DNA from: Atriophallophorus winterbourni
Lineage: Eukaryota > Platyhelminthes > Trematoda > Plagiorchiida > Microphallidae
Direction: 5' to 3'
Assembly: GCA_013407085.1 (NCBI GenBank)
Contig: JACCGJ010020169.1
Coordinates: 62,001 to 126,000, forward strand
Length of the DNA: 64,000 nucleotides
Of this stretch, positions 32,201 through 46,005 are shown in pieces (the stretch's first letter is position 1; each line of letters starts with the position of its first letter). The position numbers were made by a program, and so were the translations under genes. The notes under the pieces were generated by a model. It was not told the DNA's origin. It saw only the letters and a program-made list of their open reading frames with translations, and did no database searches.

Positions 32201-35200
32201 CGAATTGCATGGGAATTCACGAATGGCGATATTGCTCACACTGGACTCGTTTAAACGTAAGAGTTGCGTAATTCCAGTCTGCTGCATCTTCAAACTCGCG
32301 CGTTTTAGCTTGAAACGTTCAACGGTGAGTTCTTGCTTAGATAATCAAAAACGTCAAACGGTTTATTGGCATTGATTTGATGTTAATGAATAGTGCATTC
32401 CTAATGTAATATTGCCCATTCAGTTAACATGAAGACTTTATTCTTGTCTTAGTATTTCATATGATTTTAGAATTCATGGTGCTGGTTAAAATACATAGAC
32501 TTGTTTGATAATCATCGGATTACTTGTATGTATAACTAACCAAGATTATTTTTGAATTGCCTGAGAATTCACGAATAGGGATATTGTTCAGACATGACTC
32601 GTTTAATCGGTAGGAGTTGCGTCATTCCAGTCTGCTGCATCTTCAAACGCGCGTTTCAGCTTGGAACATTCAACGATGAGTTCTTGCTCACATCATCAAA
32701 AACGTCAAATGGTTTATTAGCATTGATTTGATGTTAAAGTATAGTGCATTCCTAATGTATTATAGCCCATTCAGTTAACATGAAGACTTTATTTTTGTCT
32801 TAGTATTTGGTATGCTTTAGGCATTCATGGTGCAGGTTGCAATACGTAGACTTGTTTGATAATCATCAAATTACTTGTTAGTAAAACTAACCAAGATTAT
32901 TTTTGAATTGCATGGGAATTCACGAATGGCGATATTGCTCACACTGGACTCGTTTAAACGTAAGAGTTGGGTAATTCCAGTCTGCTGCATCTTCAAACTC
33001 GCGCGTTTTAGCTTGAAACGTTCAACGGTGAGTTCTTGCTTAGATAATCAAAAACGTCAAACGGTTTATTGGCATTGATTTGATGTTAATGAATATTGCA
33101 TTCCTAATGTAATATTGCCCATTCAGTTAACATGAAGACTTTATTTTTGTCTTAGTATTTGGTATGCTTTAAGCATTCATGGTGCTGGTTGCAATACGTA
33201 GACTTGTTTGATAATAATCAAATTACTTGTTAGTAAAACTAACCAAGATTATTTTCGAATTGCATGGGAATTCACGAATGGCGATATTGCTCACACCGGA
33301 CTCGTTTAAACGTAAGAGTTGCGTAATTCCAGTCTGCTGCATCTTTAAACGCGCGTTTCAGCTTGGAACATTCAACGATGAGTTCTTGCTCACATCATCA
33401 AAAACGTCAAATGGTTTATTAGCATTGATTTGATGTTAAAGTATAGTGCATTCTTAAGGTATTATTGCCCATTCAGTTAACATGAAGACTTTATTTTTGT
33501 CTTAATATTTGGTATGCTTTAAGCATTCATGGTGCTGGTTGCAATACGTAGACTTGATTGATAATCATCAAATTACTTGCTAGTAAAACTAACCAAGATT
33601 ATTTTCGAATTGCATGGGAATTCACGAATGGCGATATTGCTCACACCGGACTCGTTTAAACGTAAGAGTTGCGTAATTCCAGTCTGCTGCATCGTCAAAC
33701 ACGCGCGTTTTAGCTTGAAACGTTCAACGGTGAGTTCTTGCTAAGATAATCAAAAACGTCAAACGGTTTATTGGCATTGATTTGATGTTTATGAATATTG
33801 CATTCCTAATGTAATATTGCCCATTCAGTTAACATGAAGACTTTATTCTTGTCTTAGTATTTCATATGATTTTAGCATTCATGTTGCTGGTTAAAATACA
33901 TAGACTTGTTTGATAATCCTCAGATTACTTGTATGTATAACTAACCAAGATTATTTTTGAATTGCATGGGAATTCACGAATAGGGATATTGTTCAGACAT
34001 GACTCGTTTAACCGGTAGGAGTTGCGTCATTCCAGTCTGCTTCATCTTTAAACGCGCGTTTCAGCTTGGAACATTCAACGATGAGTTCTTGCTCACATCA
34101 TAAAAAACGTCAAATGGTTTATTAGCATTGATTTGATGTTAAAGTATAGTGCATTCCTAATGTATTATAGCCCATTCAGTTAACATGAAGACTTTATTTT
34201 TGTATTAGTATTTGGTATGCTTTAAGCATTCATGGTGCTGGTTGCAATACGTAGACTTGTTTGATAATCATCAAATTACTTGTTAGTAAAACTAACCAAG
34301 ATTATTTTCAAATTGCATGGGAATTCACGAATGGCGATATTGCTCACACCGGACTCGTTTAAACGTAAGAGTTGCGTAATTCCAGTCTGCTGCATCTTCA
34401 AACTCGCGCGTTTTAGCTTGAACCGTTCAACGGTGAGTTCTTGCTTAGATAATCAAAAACGTCAAACGGTTTATTGGCATTGATTTGATGTTAATGAATA
34501 TTGCATTCCTAATGTAATATTGCCCATTCAGTTAACATGAAGACTTTATTTTTGTCTTAGTATTTGGTATGCTTTAAGCATTCATGGTGCTGGTTGCAAT
34601 ACGTAGACTTGATTGATAATCATCAAATTACTTGCTAGTAAAACTAACCAAGATTATTTTCGAATTGCATGGGAATTCACGAATGGCGATATTGCTCACA
34701 CCGGACTCGTTCAATCGTTGGGATTTGCGTCATTCCAGTCTGCTGCCTCTGCAAACGCGCGTTAAAGCTTGAAACATTAAACAGTGAGTTTTTGCTTACA
34801 TTATCAATAACGTCACGCGCTTTATTGACTTTGATGTGATGTTAATGTATAGTGCATTCCTAATGTATTATTGCCCATTCAGTAAAAATGGAGGCCTTTT
34901 CTTGTCTTAGTATTTGATATGATTTTAGCATTCATGTTGCTGGTTGAAATACATAGACTTGTTTGATAATCATCAGATTACTTGTATGTAAAACTAACCA
35001 AGATTATTTTCGAATTGCATGGGAATTCATGAATGGCGATATTGCTCACACCGGACTCGTTTAAACGTAATAGTTGCGTAATTCCAGTCTGCTGCATCTT
35101 CAAACTCGCGCGTTTTAGCTTGAAACGTTCAACGGTGAGTTCTTGCTTAGATAATCAAAAACGTCAAACGGTTTATTGGCACTGACTTGATGTTAATGAA

Positions 35201-38200
35201 TAGTGCATTCCAAATGTAATATTGTCCATTCAGTTAACATGAAGACTTTATTCTTGTCTTAGTATTTCATATGATTTTAGAATTCATGGTGCTGGTTAAA
35301 ATACATAGACTTGTTTGTTAATCATCGGATTACTTGTATGTATAACTAACCAAGATTATTTTTGAATTGCATGGGAATTCACGAATAGGGATATTGTTCA
35401 GACATGACTCGTTTAATCGGTAGGAGTTGCGTCATTCCAGTCTGCTGCATCTTCAAACGCGCGTTTCAGCTTGGAACATTCAACGATGAGTTCTTGCTCA
35501 CATCATCAAAAACGTCAAATGGTTTATTAGCATTGATTTGATGTTAAAGTATAGTGCATTCTTAATGTATTATTGCCCATTCAGTTAACATGAAGACTTT
35601 ATTTTTGTCTTAGTATTTGGTATGCTTTAAGCATTCATGGTGCTGGTTGCAATACGTAGACTTGATTGATATTCATCAAATTACTTTCTAGTAAAACTAA
35701 CCAAGATTATTTTCGAATTGCATGGGAATTCACGAATGGCGATATTGCTCACACCGGACTCGTTTAAACGTAAGAGTTGCGTAATTCCAGTCTGCTGCAT
35801 CGTAAAACTCGCGTGTTTTAGCTTGGAACGTTCAACGGTGAGTTCTTGCTTAGATAATCAAAAACGTCAAACGGTTTATTGGCATTGACTTGATGTTAAT
35901 GAATAGTGCATTCCTAATGTAATATTGCCCATTCAGTTAACATGAAGACTTTATTCTTGCCTTAGTATTTCATATGATTTTAGCATTCATGGTGCTGGTT
36001 AAAATACATAGACTTGTTTGATAATCATCAGATTACTTGTATGTATCACTAACCAAGATTATTTTTGAATTGCATGGGAATTCACGAATAGGGATATTGT
36101 TCAGACATGACTCGTTTAATCGGTAGGAGTTGCGTCATTCCAGTCTGCTTCATCTTTAAACGCGCGTTTCAGCTTGGAACATTCAACGATGAGATCTTGC
36201 TCACATCATCAAAAACGTCAAATGGTTTATTAGCATTGATTTGATGTTAATGTATAGTGCATTCCTAATGTATTATAGCCCATTCAGTTAACATGAAGAC
36301 TTTATTTTTGTCTTAGTATTTGGTATGCTTTAAGCATTCATGGTGCTGGTTGCAATACGTAGACTTGTTTGATAATCATCAAATTACTTGTTAGTAAAAC
36401 TAACCAAGATTATTTTTGAATTGCATGGGAATTCACGGATGGCGATATTGCTCACACTGGACTCGTTTAAACGTAAGAGTTGGGTAATTCCAGTCTGCTG
36501 CATCTTCAAACTCGCGCGTTTTAGCTTGAAACGTTCAACGGTGAGTTCTTGCTTAGATAATCAAAAACGTCAAACGGTTTATTAGCATTGATTTGATGTT
36601 AAAGTATAGTGCATTCCTAATGTATTATAGCCCATTCAGTTAACATGAAGACTTTATTTTTGTATTAGTATTTGGTATGCTTTAAGCATTCATGGTGCTG
36701 GTTGCAATACGTAGACTTGATTGATAATCATCAAATTACTTGCTAGTAAAACTAACCAAGATTATTTTCGAATTGCATGGGAATTCACGAATGGCGATAT
36801 TGCTCACACCGGACTCGTTCAATCGTTGGGAGTTGCGTCATTCCAGTCTGCTGCCTCTGCAAACGCGCGTTAAAGCTTGAAAAATTAAACAGTGAGTTTT
36901 TGCTTACATCATCAATAACGTCACGCGCTTTATTGACATTGATGTGATGTTAATGTATAGTGCATTCCTAATGTATTATTGCCCATTCAGTAAAAATGGA
37001 GGCCTTTTCTTGTCTTAGTATTTGATATGATTTTAGCATTCATGTTGCTGGTTGAAATACATAGACTTGTTTGATAATCATCAGATTACTTGTATGTAAA
37101 ACTAACCAAGATTATTTTCGAATTGCATGGGATTTCATGAATGGCGATATTGTTCAGACATGACGCGTTTAAACGTTAGGAGTTGCGTCATTCAAGTCTG
37201 CTGCATCTTCAAACTCGCGTGTTTCAGCTTGGAACATTCAACGATGAGTTCTTGCTCACATCATCAAAAACGTCAAATGGTTTATTAGCATTGATTTGAT
37301 GTTAAAGTATAGTGCATTCTTAATGTATTATTGCCCATTCAGTTAACATGAAGACTTTATTTTTGTCTTAGTATTTGGTATGCTTTAAGCATTCATGGTG
37401 CTGGTTGCAATACGTAGACTTGTTTGATAATCATCAAATTACTTGTTAGTAAAACTAACCAAGATTATTTTTGAATTGCATGGGAATTCACGGATGGCGA
37501 TATTGCTCACACTGGACTCGTTTAAACGTAAGAGTTGGGTAATTCCAGTCTGCTGCATCTTCAAACTCGCGCGTTTTAGCTTGAAACGTTCAACGGTGAG
37601 TTCTTGCTTAGATAATCAAAAACGTCAAACGGTTTATTGGCATTGATTTGATGTTAATGAATATTGCATTCCTAATGTAATATTGCCCATTCAGATAACA
37701 TGAAGACTTTATTCTTGTCTTAGTATTTCATATGATTTTAGCATTCATGGTGCTGGTTAAAATACATAGACTTGTTTGATAATCATCAGATTACTTGTAT
37801 GTATCACTAACCAAGATTATTTTTGAATTGCATGGGAATTCACGAATAGGGATATTGTTCAGACATGACTCGTTTAATCGGTAGGAGTTGCGTCATTCCA
37901 GTCTGCTGCATCTTCAAACGCGCGTTTCAGCTTGGAACATTCAACGATGAGTTCTTGCTCACATCATCAAAAACGTCAAATGGTTTATTAGCATTGATTT
38001 GATGTTAAAGTATAGTGCATTCTTAATGTATTATTGCCCATTCAGTTAACATGAAGACGTTATTTTCGTCTTAGTATTTGGTATGCTTTAGGCATTCATG
38101 GTGCTGGTTGCAATACGTAGACTTGTTTGATAATCATCAAATTACTTGTTTGTAAAACTAACCAAGATTATTTTCGAATTGCATGGGAATTCACGAATGG

Positions 38201-41200
38201 CGATATTGCTCACACCGGACTCGTTTAAACGTAAGAGTTGCGTAATTCCAGTCTGCTGCATCGTCAAACACGCGCGTTTTAGCTTGAAACGTTCAACGGT
38301 GAGTTCTTGCTAAGATAATCAAAAACGTCAAACGGTTTATTGGCATTGATTTGATGTTTATGAATATTGCATTCCTAATGTAATATTGCCCATTCAGTTA
38401 ACATGAAGACTTTATTCTTGTCTTAGTATTTCATATGATTTTAGCATTCATGGTGCTGGTTAAAATACATAGACTTGTTTGATAATCATCAGATTACTTG
38501 TATGTATAACTAACCAAGATTATTTTTGAATTGCATGGGAATTCACGAATAGGGATATTGTTCAGACATGACTCGTTTAACCGGTAGGAGTTGCGTCATT
38601 CCAGTCTGCTGCATCTTTAAACGCGCGTTTCAGCTTGGAACATTCAACGATGAGTTCTTGCTCACATCATCAAAAACGTCAAATGGTTTATAAGCATTGA
38701 TTTGATGTTAAAGTATAGTGCATTCTTAAGGTATTATTGCCCATTCAGTTAACATGAAGACTTTATTTTCGTCTTAGTATTTGGTATGCTTTAGGCATTC
38801 ATGGTGCTGGTTGCAATACGTAGACTTGTTTGATAATCATCAAATTACTTGTTAGTAAAACTAACCAAGATTATTTTCGAATTGCATGGGAATTCACGAA
38901 TGGCGATATTGCTCACACCGGACTCGTTTAAACGTAAGAGTTGCGTAATTCCAGTCTGCTGCATCTTCAAACTCGCGCGTTTTAGCTTGAAACGTTCAAC
39001 GGTGAGTTCTTGCTTAGATAATCAAAAACGTCAAACAGTTTATTGGAATTAATTTGATGTTAATGAATATTGCATTCCTAATGTAATATTGCCCATTCAG
39101 TTAACATGAAGACTTTAATCTTGTTTTAGTATTTCATATGATTTTAGCATTCATGTTGCCGGTTGAAATACATAGACTTGTTTGATAATCATCAGATTAC
39201 TTATTTTTATAACTAACCAAGATTATTTTCGAATTGCATGGGAATTCACGAATGGCGATATTCCTCACACCGGACTCGTTTAAACGTAAGAGTTGCGTAA
39301 TTCCAGTCTGCTGCATCTTCAAACTCGCGCGTTTTAGCTTGAAACGTTCAACGGTGAGTTCTTGCTTAGATAATCAAAAACGTCAAACGGTTTATTGGCA
39401 TTGATTTGATGTTAATGAATATTGCATTCCTAATGTAATATTGCCCATTCAGTTAACATGAAGACTTTATTCTTGTCTTAGTATTTCATATGATTTTAGC
39501 ATTCATGTTGCTGGTTAAAATACATAGACTTGTTTGATAATCATCATATTACTTGTATGTATAACTAACCAAGATTATTTTTGAATTGCATGGGAATTCA
39601 CGAATAGGGATATTGTTCAGACATGACTCGTTTAACCGGTAGGAGTTGCGTCATTCCAGTCTGCTTCATCTTTAAACGCGCGTTTCAGCTTGGAACATTC
39701 AACGATGAGTTCTTGCTCACATCATCAAAAACGTCAAATGGTTTATTAGCATTGATTTGATGTTAAAGTATAGTGCATTCTTAATGTATTATTGCCCATT
39801 CAGTTAACATGAAGACTTTATTTTTGTCTTAGTATTTGGTATGCTTTAAGCATTCATGGTGCTGGTTGCAATACGTAGACTTGATTGATATTCATCAAAT
39901 TACTTTCTAGTAAAACTAACCAAGATTATTTTCGAATTGCATGGGAATTCACGAATGGCGATATTGCTCACACCGGACTCGTTTAAACGTAAGAGTTGCG
40001 TAATTCCAGTCTGCTGCATCGTAAAACTCGCGTGTTTTAGCTTGGAACGTTCAACGGTGAGTTCTTGCTTAGATAATCAAAAACGTCAAACGGTTTATTG
40101 GCATTGACTTGATGTTAATGAATAGTGCATTCCTAATGTAATATTGCCCATTCAGTTAACATGAAGACTTTATTCTTGCCTTAGTATTTCATATGATTTT
40201 AGCATTCATGGTGCTGGTTAAAATACATAGACTTGTTTGATAATCATCAGATTACTTGTATGTATCACTAACCAAGATTATTTTTGAATTGCATGGGAAT
40301 TCACGAATAGGGATATTGTTCAGACATGACTCGTTTAATCGGTAGGAGTTGCGTCATTCCAGTCTGCTTCATCTTTAATCGCGCGTTTCAGCTTGGAACA
40401 TTCAACGATGAGATCTTGCTCACATCATCAAAAACGTCAAATGGTTTATTAGCATTGATTTGATGTTAAAGTATAGTGCATTCTTAAGGTATTATTGCCC
40501 ATTCAGTTAACATGAAGACTTTATTTTTGTCTTAATATTTGGTATGCTTTAAGCATTCATGGTGCTGGTTGCAATACGTAGACTTGTTTGATAATCATCA
40601 AATTACTTGTTTGTAAAACTAACCAAGATTATTTTCAATTGCATGGGAATTCACGAATGGCGATATTGCTCACACCGGACTCGTTTAAACGTAAGAGTTG
40701 CGTAATTCCAGTCTGCTGCATCTTCAAACTCGCGCGTTTTCGCTTGAAACGTTCAACGGTGAGTTCTTGCTTAGATAATCAAAAACGTCAAACAGTTTAT
40801 TGGCATTAATTTGATGTTAATGAATATTGCATTCCTAATGTAATATTTCCCATTCAGTTAACATGAAGACTTTATTCTTGTTTTAGTATTTCATATGATT
40901 TTAGCATTCATGTTGCTGGTTAAAATACATAGACTTGTTTGATAATCATCAGATTACTTGTATGTATAACTAACCAAGATTATTTTCGAATTGCATGGGA
41001 ATTCACGAATGGCGATATTGCTCACACCGGACTCGTTTAAACGTAAGAGTTGCGTAATTCCAGTCTGCTGCATCTTCAAACTCGCGCGTTTTCGCTTGAA
41101 ACGTTCAACGGTGAGTTCTTGCTTAGATAATCAAAAACGTCAAACGGTTTATTAGCATTGATTTGATGTTAATGAATATTGCATTCCTAATGTATTATTG

Positions 41201-43833
41201 CCCATTCAGTTAACATGAATACTTTATTTTTGTCTAGGTATTTGGTATGCTTTAAGCATTCATGGTGCTGGTTGCAATACGTAGACTTGTTTGATAATCA
41301 TCAAATTACTTGTTAGTAAAACTAACCAAGATTATTTTCGAATTGCATGGGAATTCACGAATGGCGATATTGCTCACACTGGACTCGTTTAAACGTAAGA
41401 GTTGCGTAATTCCAGTCTGCTGCATCTTCAAACTCGCGCGTTTTAGCTTGAAACGTTCAACGGTGAGTTCTTGCTTAGATAATCAAAAACGTCAAACAGT
41501 TTATTGGAATTAATTTGATGTTAATGAATATTGCATTCCTAATGTAATATTGCCCATTCAGTTAACATGAAGACTTTAATCTTGTTTTAGTATTTCATAT
41601 GATTTTAGCATTCATGTTGCCGGTTGAAATACATAGACTTGTTTGATAATCATCAGATTACTTATTTTTATAACTAACCAAGATTATTTTCGAATTGCAT
41701 GGGAATTCACGAATGGCGATATTCTCACACCGGACTCGTTTAAACGTAAGAGTTGCGTAATTCCAGTCTGCTGCATCTTCAAACTCGCGCGTTTTAGCTT
41801 GAAACGTTCAACGGTGAGTTCTTGCTTAGATAATCAAAAACGTCAAACGGTTTATTGGCATTGATTTGATGTTAATGAATATTACATTCCTAATGTAATA
41901 TTGCCCATTCAGTTAACATGAAGACTTTATTCTTGTCTTAGTATTTCATATGATTTTAGCATTCATGGTGCTGGTTAAAATACATAGACTTGTTTGATAA
42001 TCATCAGATTACTTGTATGTATCACTAACCAAGATTATTTTTGAATTGCATGGGAATTCACGAATAGGAATATTGTTCAGACATGACTCGTTTAATCGGT
42101 AGGAGTTGCGTCATTCCAGTCTGCTGCATCTTTAAACGCGCGTTTCAGCTTGGAACATTCAACGATGAGTTCTTGCTCACATCATCAGAAACGTCAAATG
42201 GTTTATTAGCATTGATTTGATGTTAAAGTATAGTGCATTCTTAATGTATTATTACCCATTCAGTTAACATGAAGACTTTATTTTTGTCTTAGTATTTGGT
42301 ATGCTTTAAGCATTCATGGTGCTGGTTGCAATACGTAGACTTGATTGATAATCATCAAATTACTTGCTAGTAAAACTAACCAAGATTATTTTCGAATTGC
42401 ATGGGAATTCACGAATGGCGATATTGCTCACACCGGACTCGTTTAAACGTAAGAGTTGCGTAATTCCAGTCTGCTGCATCGTCAAACTCGCGCGTTTTAG
42501 CTTGAAACGTTCAACGGTGAGTTCTTGCTTAGATAATCAAAAACGTCAAACGGTTTATTGGCATTGATTTGATGTTAATGAATATTGCATTCCTAATGTA
42601 ATATTGCCCATTCAGTTAACATGAAGACTTTATTCTTGTCTTAGTATTTCATATGATTTTAGCATTCATGGTGCTGGTTGAAATACATAGACTTGTTTGA
42701 TAATCATCAGATTACTTATAGTATAACTGACCAAGTTTATTTTCGAATTGCATGGGAATTCACGAATGGCGATATTGCTCACACCGGACTCGTTTAAACG
42801 TAAGAGTTGCGTAATTCCAGTCTGCTGCATCTTTCAAACTCGCGCGCTTTAGCTTGAAACGTTCAACGGTGAGTTCTTGCTTAGATAATCAAAAACGTCA
42901 AACGGTTTATTGGCATTGATTTGATGTTAATGAATATGCATTCCTAATGTAATATTGCTCATTCAGTTAACATGAAGACTTTATTCTTGTCTTAGTATTT
43001 CATATGATTTTAGCATTCATGGTGCTGGTTAAAATACATAGACTTGTTTGATAATCATCAGATTACTTGTATGTATCACTAACCAAGATTATTTTTGAAT
43101 TGCATGGGAATTCACGAATAGGGATATTGTTCAGACATGACTCGTTTAATCGGTAGGAGTTGCGTCATTCCAGTCTGCTGCATCTTTAAACGCGCGTTTC
43201 AGCTTGGAACATTCAACGATGAGTTCTTGCTCACATCATCAAAAACGTCAAATGGTTTATTAGCATTGATTTGATGTTAAAGTATAGTGCATTCTTAATG
43301 TATTATTGCCCATTCAGTTAACATGAAGACTTTATTTTCGTCTTAGTATTTGGTATGCTTTAGGCATTCATGGTGCTGGTTGCAATACGTAGACTTGTTT
43401 GATAATCATCAAATTACTTGTTTGTAAAACTAACCAAGATTATTTTCGAATTGCATGGGAATTCACGAATGGCGATATTGCTCACACCGGACTCGTTTAA
43501 ACGTAAGAGTTGCGTAATTCCAGTCTGCTGCATCTTCAAACTCGCGCGTTTTAGCTTGAAACGTTCAACGGTGAGTTCTTGCTTAGATAATCAAAAACGT
43601 CAAACGGTTTATTGGCATTGATTTGATGTTAATGAATAGTGCATTCCTAATGTAATATTGCCCATTCAGTTAACATGAAGACTTTATTCTTGTCTTAGTA
43701 TTTCATATGATTTTAGCATTCATGGTGCTGGTTGAAATACATAGACTTGTTTGATAATCATCAGATTACTTATTTGTATAACTAACCAAGATTATTTTCG
43801 AATTGCATGGGAATTCACGAATGGCGATATTGT
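29217..43833 (+). repeat. Satellite array, central block 2 (about 41-42 monomers)
   Basis: Same monomers as block 1, again mainly A and B in alternation. Third-type (AATGGAGGCC) copies lie at about 34700-34910 and 36820-37020. Derived variants recur at fixed spacing: TGTTGCCGGTTGAAAT near 39153 and 41614 (2,461 bp, seven monomers), and TTGATTGATATTCATC at 35662 and 39881 (4,219 bp, twelve monomers). One copy (30917-31075) has an exceptional cluster of differences. The block ends at fragment F copy 2. Confidence 0.95.
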
Positions 43834-44288
43834 TTCAACATTCAAGATTCAAGAATTTATGGTCACAAAAAGCAAAAAAACAATTATACGATGTCACTGG
43901 AGTCAAGTAATATGCTTACTTTGAGTCAATACACAGGCATCGTCAATTTGTTATGTAACAAATAAGTGTCCAAGGTTCGAGTGAATGTTCGGATACAGGG
44001 AGAGGAGATAATTGCTTCAGAAAGGGCATTCCACAGGAAACTGACACGTACCGAATTGAAATATCGACAACAATTAGTACCGGAATGGGGGATTTTTAGT
44101 GCCGCTGAGTTGCTACGTGTAATTCCTGATTCACGGTATTTGAACAAATGTTTGAGTGGTTGATCTGGAGTATTCAATATTTTGTAAGTGAGGATAACGT
44201 CACTTCGATGTCTACGTTAAAGTGGAGTGGGGAGTTTAAACTTTTCTAACCTTTCCTCGTATGTATGGTTTCGAAAACCACGCACGAG
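43834..44288 (-). mobile_element. LINE fragment F, copy 2
   Basis: The 3' end of a CR1-like LINE, minus strand. An 83-codon frame (44177-43926) encodes the last residues of ORF2: HPLKHLF-like QPLKHLFKYR, ALKIPHSGTNCCRYF, VRVSFLWNAL and the terminal LLHNKLTMPVY. The tail with ACCATAAATTCTTGAATC is at 43838-43865 in reverse complement. The closest relative in the window is LINE G, which ends LLHNDLTTPAY. It has the same insertion point and flanks as copy 1, with only about ten differences seen by eye. Confidence 0.88.
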
Positions 44289-44843
44289 TTTGTTCAGACA
44301 TGACTCGTTTAAACGTTAGTAGTTGCGTCATTCCAGTCTACTGAATCTTCAATTTCGCCCGATTCAGCTTCAAAAATTCAACGGTGAGTACGTGCTTACA
44401 TCATCAAAAACGTCAAACGGTTTATTAGCATTGATTTGATGTTAAAGTATAGTGCATTCCTAATGAATTTTTGCCCATTCAGTTAACATGAAGACTTTAT
44501 TTTTGTCTTAGTATTTAGTATGCTTCAAGCATTCATGGTGCTGGTTGAAATACATACATCTCTTTGATAATTATCAGAATAACTTTTTGTAACAACTGCC
44601 CAAGATTATTTTCGAATTGCATGAGAATTAACCAATGGCGATATTGCTCAAACCGGACTCGTTTAAACGTTAAGAGTTGCGTCATTTCAGTCTGCTGCAT
44701 CTTCAAACTCGCGCGTTTCAGCTTGAAACATTCAACTGTGAGTTCTTGCTTACATCATCAAAAATGTCACATGGTTTATTGGCATTTATTTGATGTTAAT
44801 GTATAGTGCGTTCCTAATGTATTATCACCCATTTAGTTAACAT
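44289..44843 (+). repeat. Satellite, right-edge diverged monomers
   Basis: About one and a half monomers. The first shares its private changes with 5393-5540. The second is clearly diverged (AACTTTTTGTAACAACTGCC, AACCAATGGCG). Satellite stops inside CATTTAGTTAACAT at about 44843, where Penelope-like sequence begins. Confidence 0.88.
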
Positions 44844-44867
44844 CCAAACAGTTTTGTAAAACGCCAA

Positions 44868-45403
44868 TTGATGAAGGTAAAATATCAATCCGAAAAATCT
44901 GAGAAAAATTGGCGAGATACAGTTTCTATACCTTACGTAAAATGTACATCTGAAGCGATACTTAGAATCTTGAACCAGGCGGTCATACGCGTAACTATCC
45001 GTTCGGTTCTGATGCACCTCAAGGATAATACGCCTTTATCTAGCGTTAAAAACAGCAGAACAGAATCAACTGTAAGGACTGTTCGGGTGTTTATATAGGG
45101 CAGACTTCCAGGGAAATTCACACTAGAATCGAAGAACACCGAAAGCGTGTCCGGAGACAGCCTCGGGATGCGAGGGAATATCAATTTCTTTTTCGTTATT
45201 CCGCCTTGGCGGAGCACGTTTTTGATATAGGCCACAGCGTCGATCTAGACAATGTTGTAATATTGAGACGCGGTATTAAACCGTATAGCGAACACTTACA
45301 TGCGGAGGCGGTCGAAATTGCCAGGGCAGGTCGACTGGCGGTCAAAAAGGTGGATGGGGCAGAAATGTCCACAATCTGGCGCTCAGCACTGATGCGAAAT
45401 TAA
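44868..45403 (+). pseudogene. Penelope-like GIY-YIG endonuclease
   Basis: The first frame (44868 to about 45080) gives SIPYVKCTSEAILRILNQ, the typical PLE region between RT and endonuclease. A frameshift at about 45070 then leads to NCKDCSGVYIGQTSREIHTR, with a CxxC pair, the GVY...YIG core and the Arg of the catalytic helix. IEEHRKR, then LAEHVFDIGHSVD and HAEAVEIARAG follow, the last containing the catalytic Glu. The frame ends at TAA 45401-45403. In PLEs this nuclease supplies the nick for target priming. One frameshift makes the copy inactive. Confidence 0.82.
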
Positions 45404-45713
45404 ATAATTTTTATTCACCTTATACCTACTAGTTAATTGGATTTTTATTTTTCTTCAAACACCTTAAACTTAGCCCCGTTAGTGATGTACTTTCACGTAT
45501 GTGGGCCGCTGTGTCAACTGACCTTGACCGTGTTCACTTGTATCAGATTGACGTGGATACACACTGTGTGGAAAATCGGCCACTGATCCTGGTCATTCCC
45601 ACGAGACGATACACTGTAGGCGTACTATAGGCTGTTTAGCGGTAAGGTCAAATAAGTTGTGGTGGGTTTACTACTACTTAATCATGTTCCTTGTCCTGTC
45701 TATCACACTTGGT

Positions 45714-45742
45714 CTGACGAAGCTTCTGTGCCAGAGGTGAAA
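45714..45742 (+). ncRNA. Hammerhead-ribozyme-like core in PLE 3' flank
   Basis: CTGACGA (45714-45720) fits the CUGANGA box and GAAA (45739-45742) the second box. Between them GCTTCTG (45722-45728) can pair with CAGAGGT (45732-45738), seven pairs including two wobbles, as stem II with one unpaired A before it. Hammerhead ribozymes are known from Penelope-like elements, so the context is right. Stems I and III and the cleavage triplet are not evident here, so it may be a remnant. Confidence 0.45.
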
Positions 45743-46005
45743 CGTTACACAAAAACTACCCTAACTGATTGCATCAAATTCGTTTGCATTATGTACATGG
45801 TTCTTTATAAAAATTAGCTCTATAATGAATCTACAAACGATTCTAAACGTGGCCAAAATTATTCAAGTTTCAAGATTCAAGAATTTATGGTCACAAAAAG
45901 CACATATCTTCACAATTACCATATCATAGTAAATATACGTTTAGGAAATAGGTATAAAATAATCATGTAATGTCAGGTATAATCAAGTTGTATAGTTACC
46001 ATGAG

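Larger units (their letters stand above)
44844..45860 (+). mobile_element. Penelope-like element fragment (3' part)
   Basis: The C-terminal end of a Penelope-like retroelement: RT/endonuclease linker, GIY-YIG endonuclease, then a 3' flank with a hammerhead-like motif. The 5' part with the RT is missing. About 90 bp of its 3' flank (45504-45594) recurs inverted at 62274-62363. It is bounded by satellite on the left and by the tail of LINE G on the right. Confidence 0.8.
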
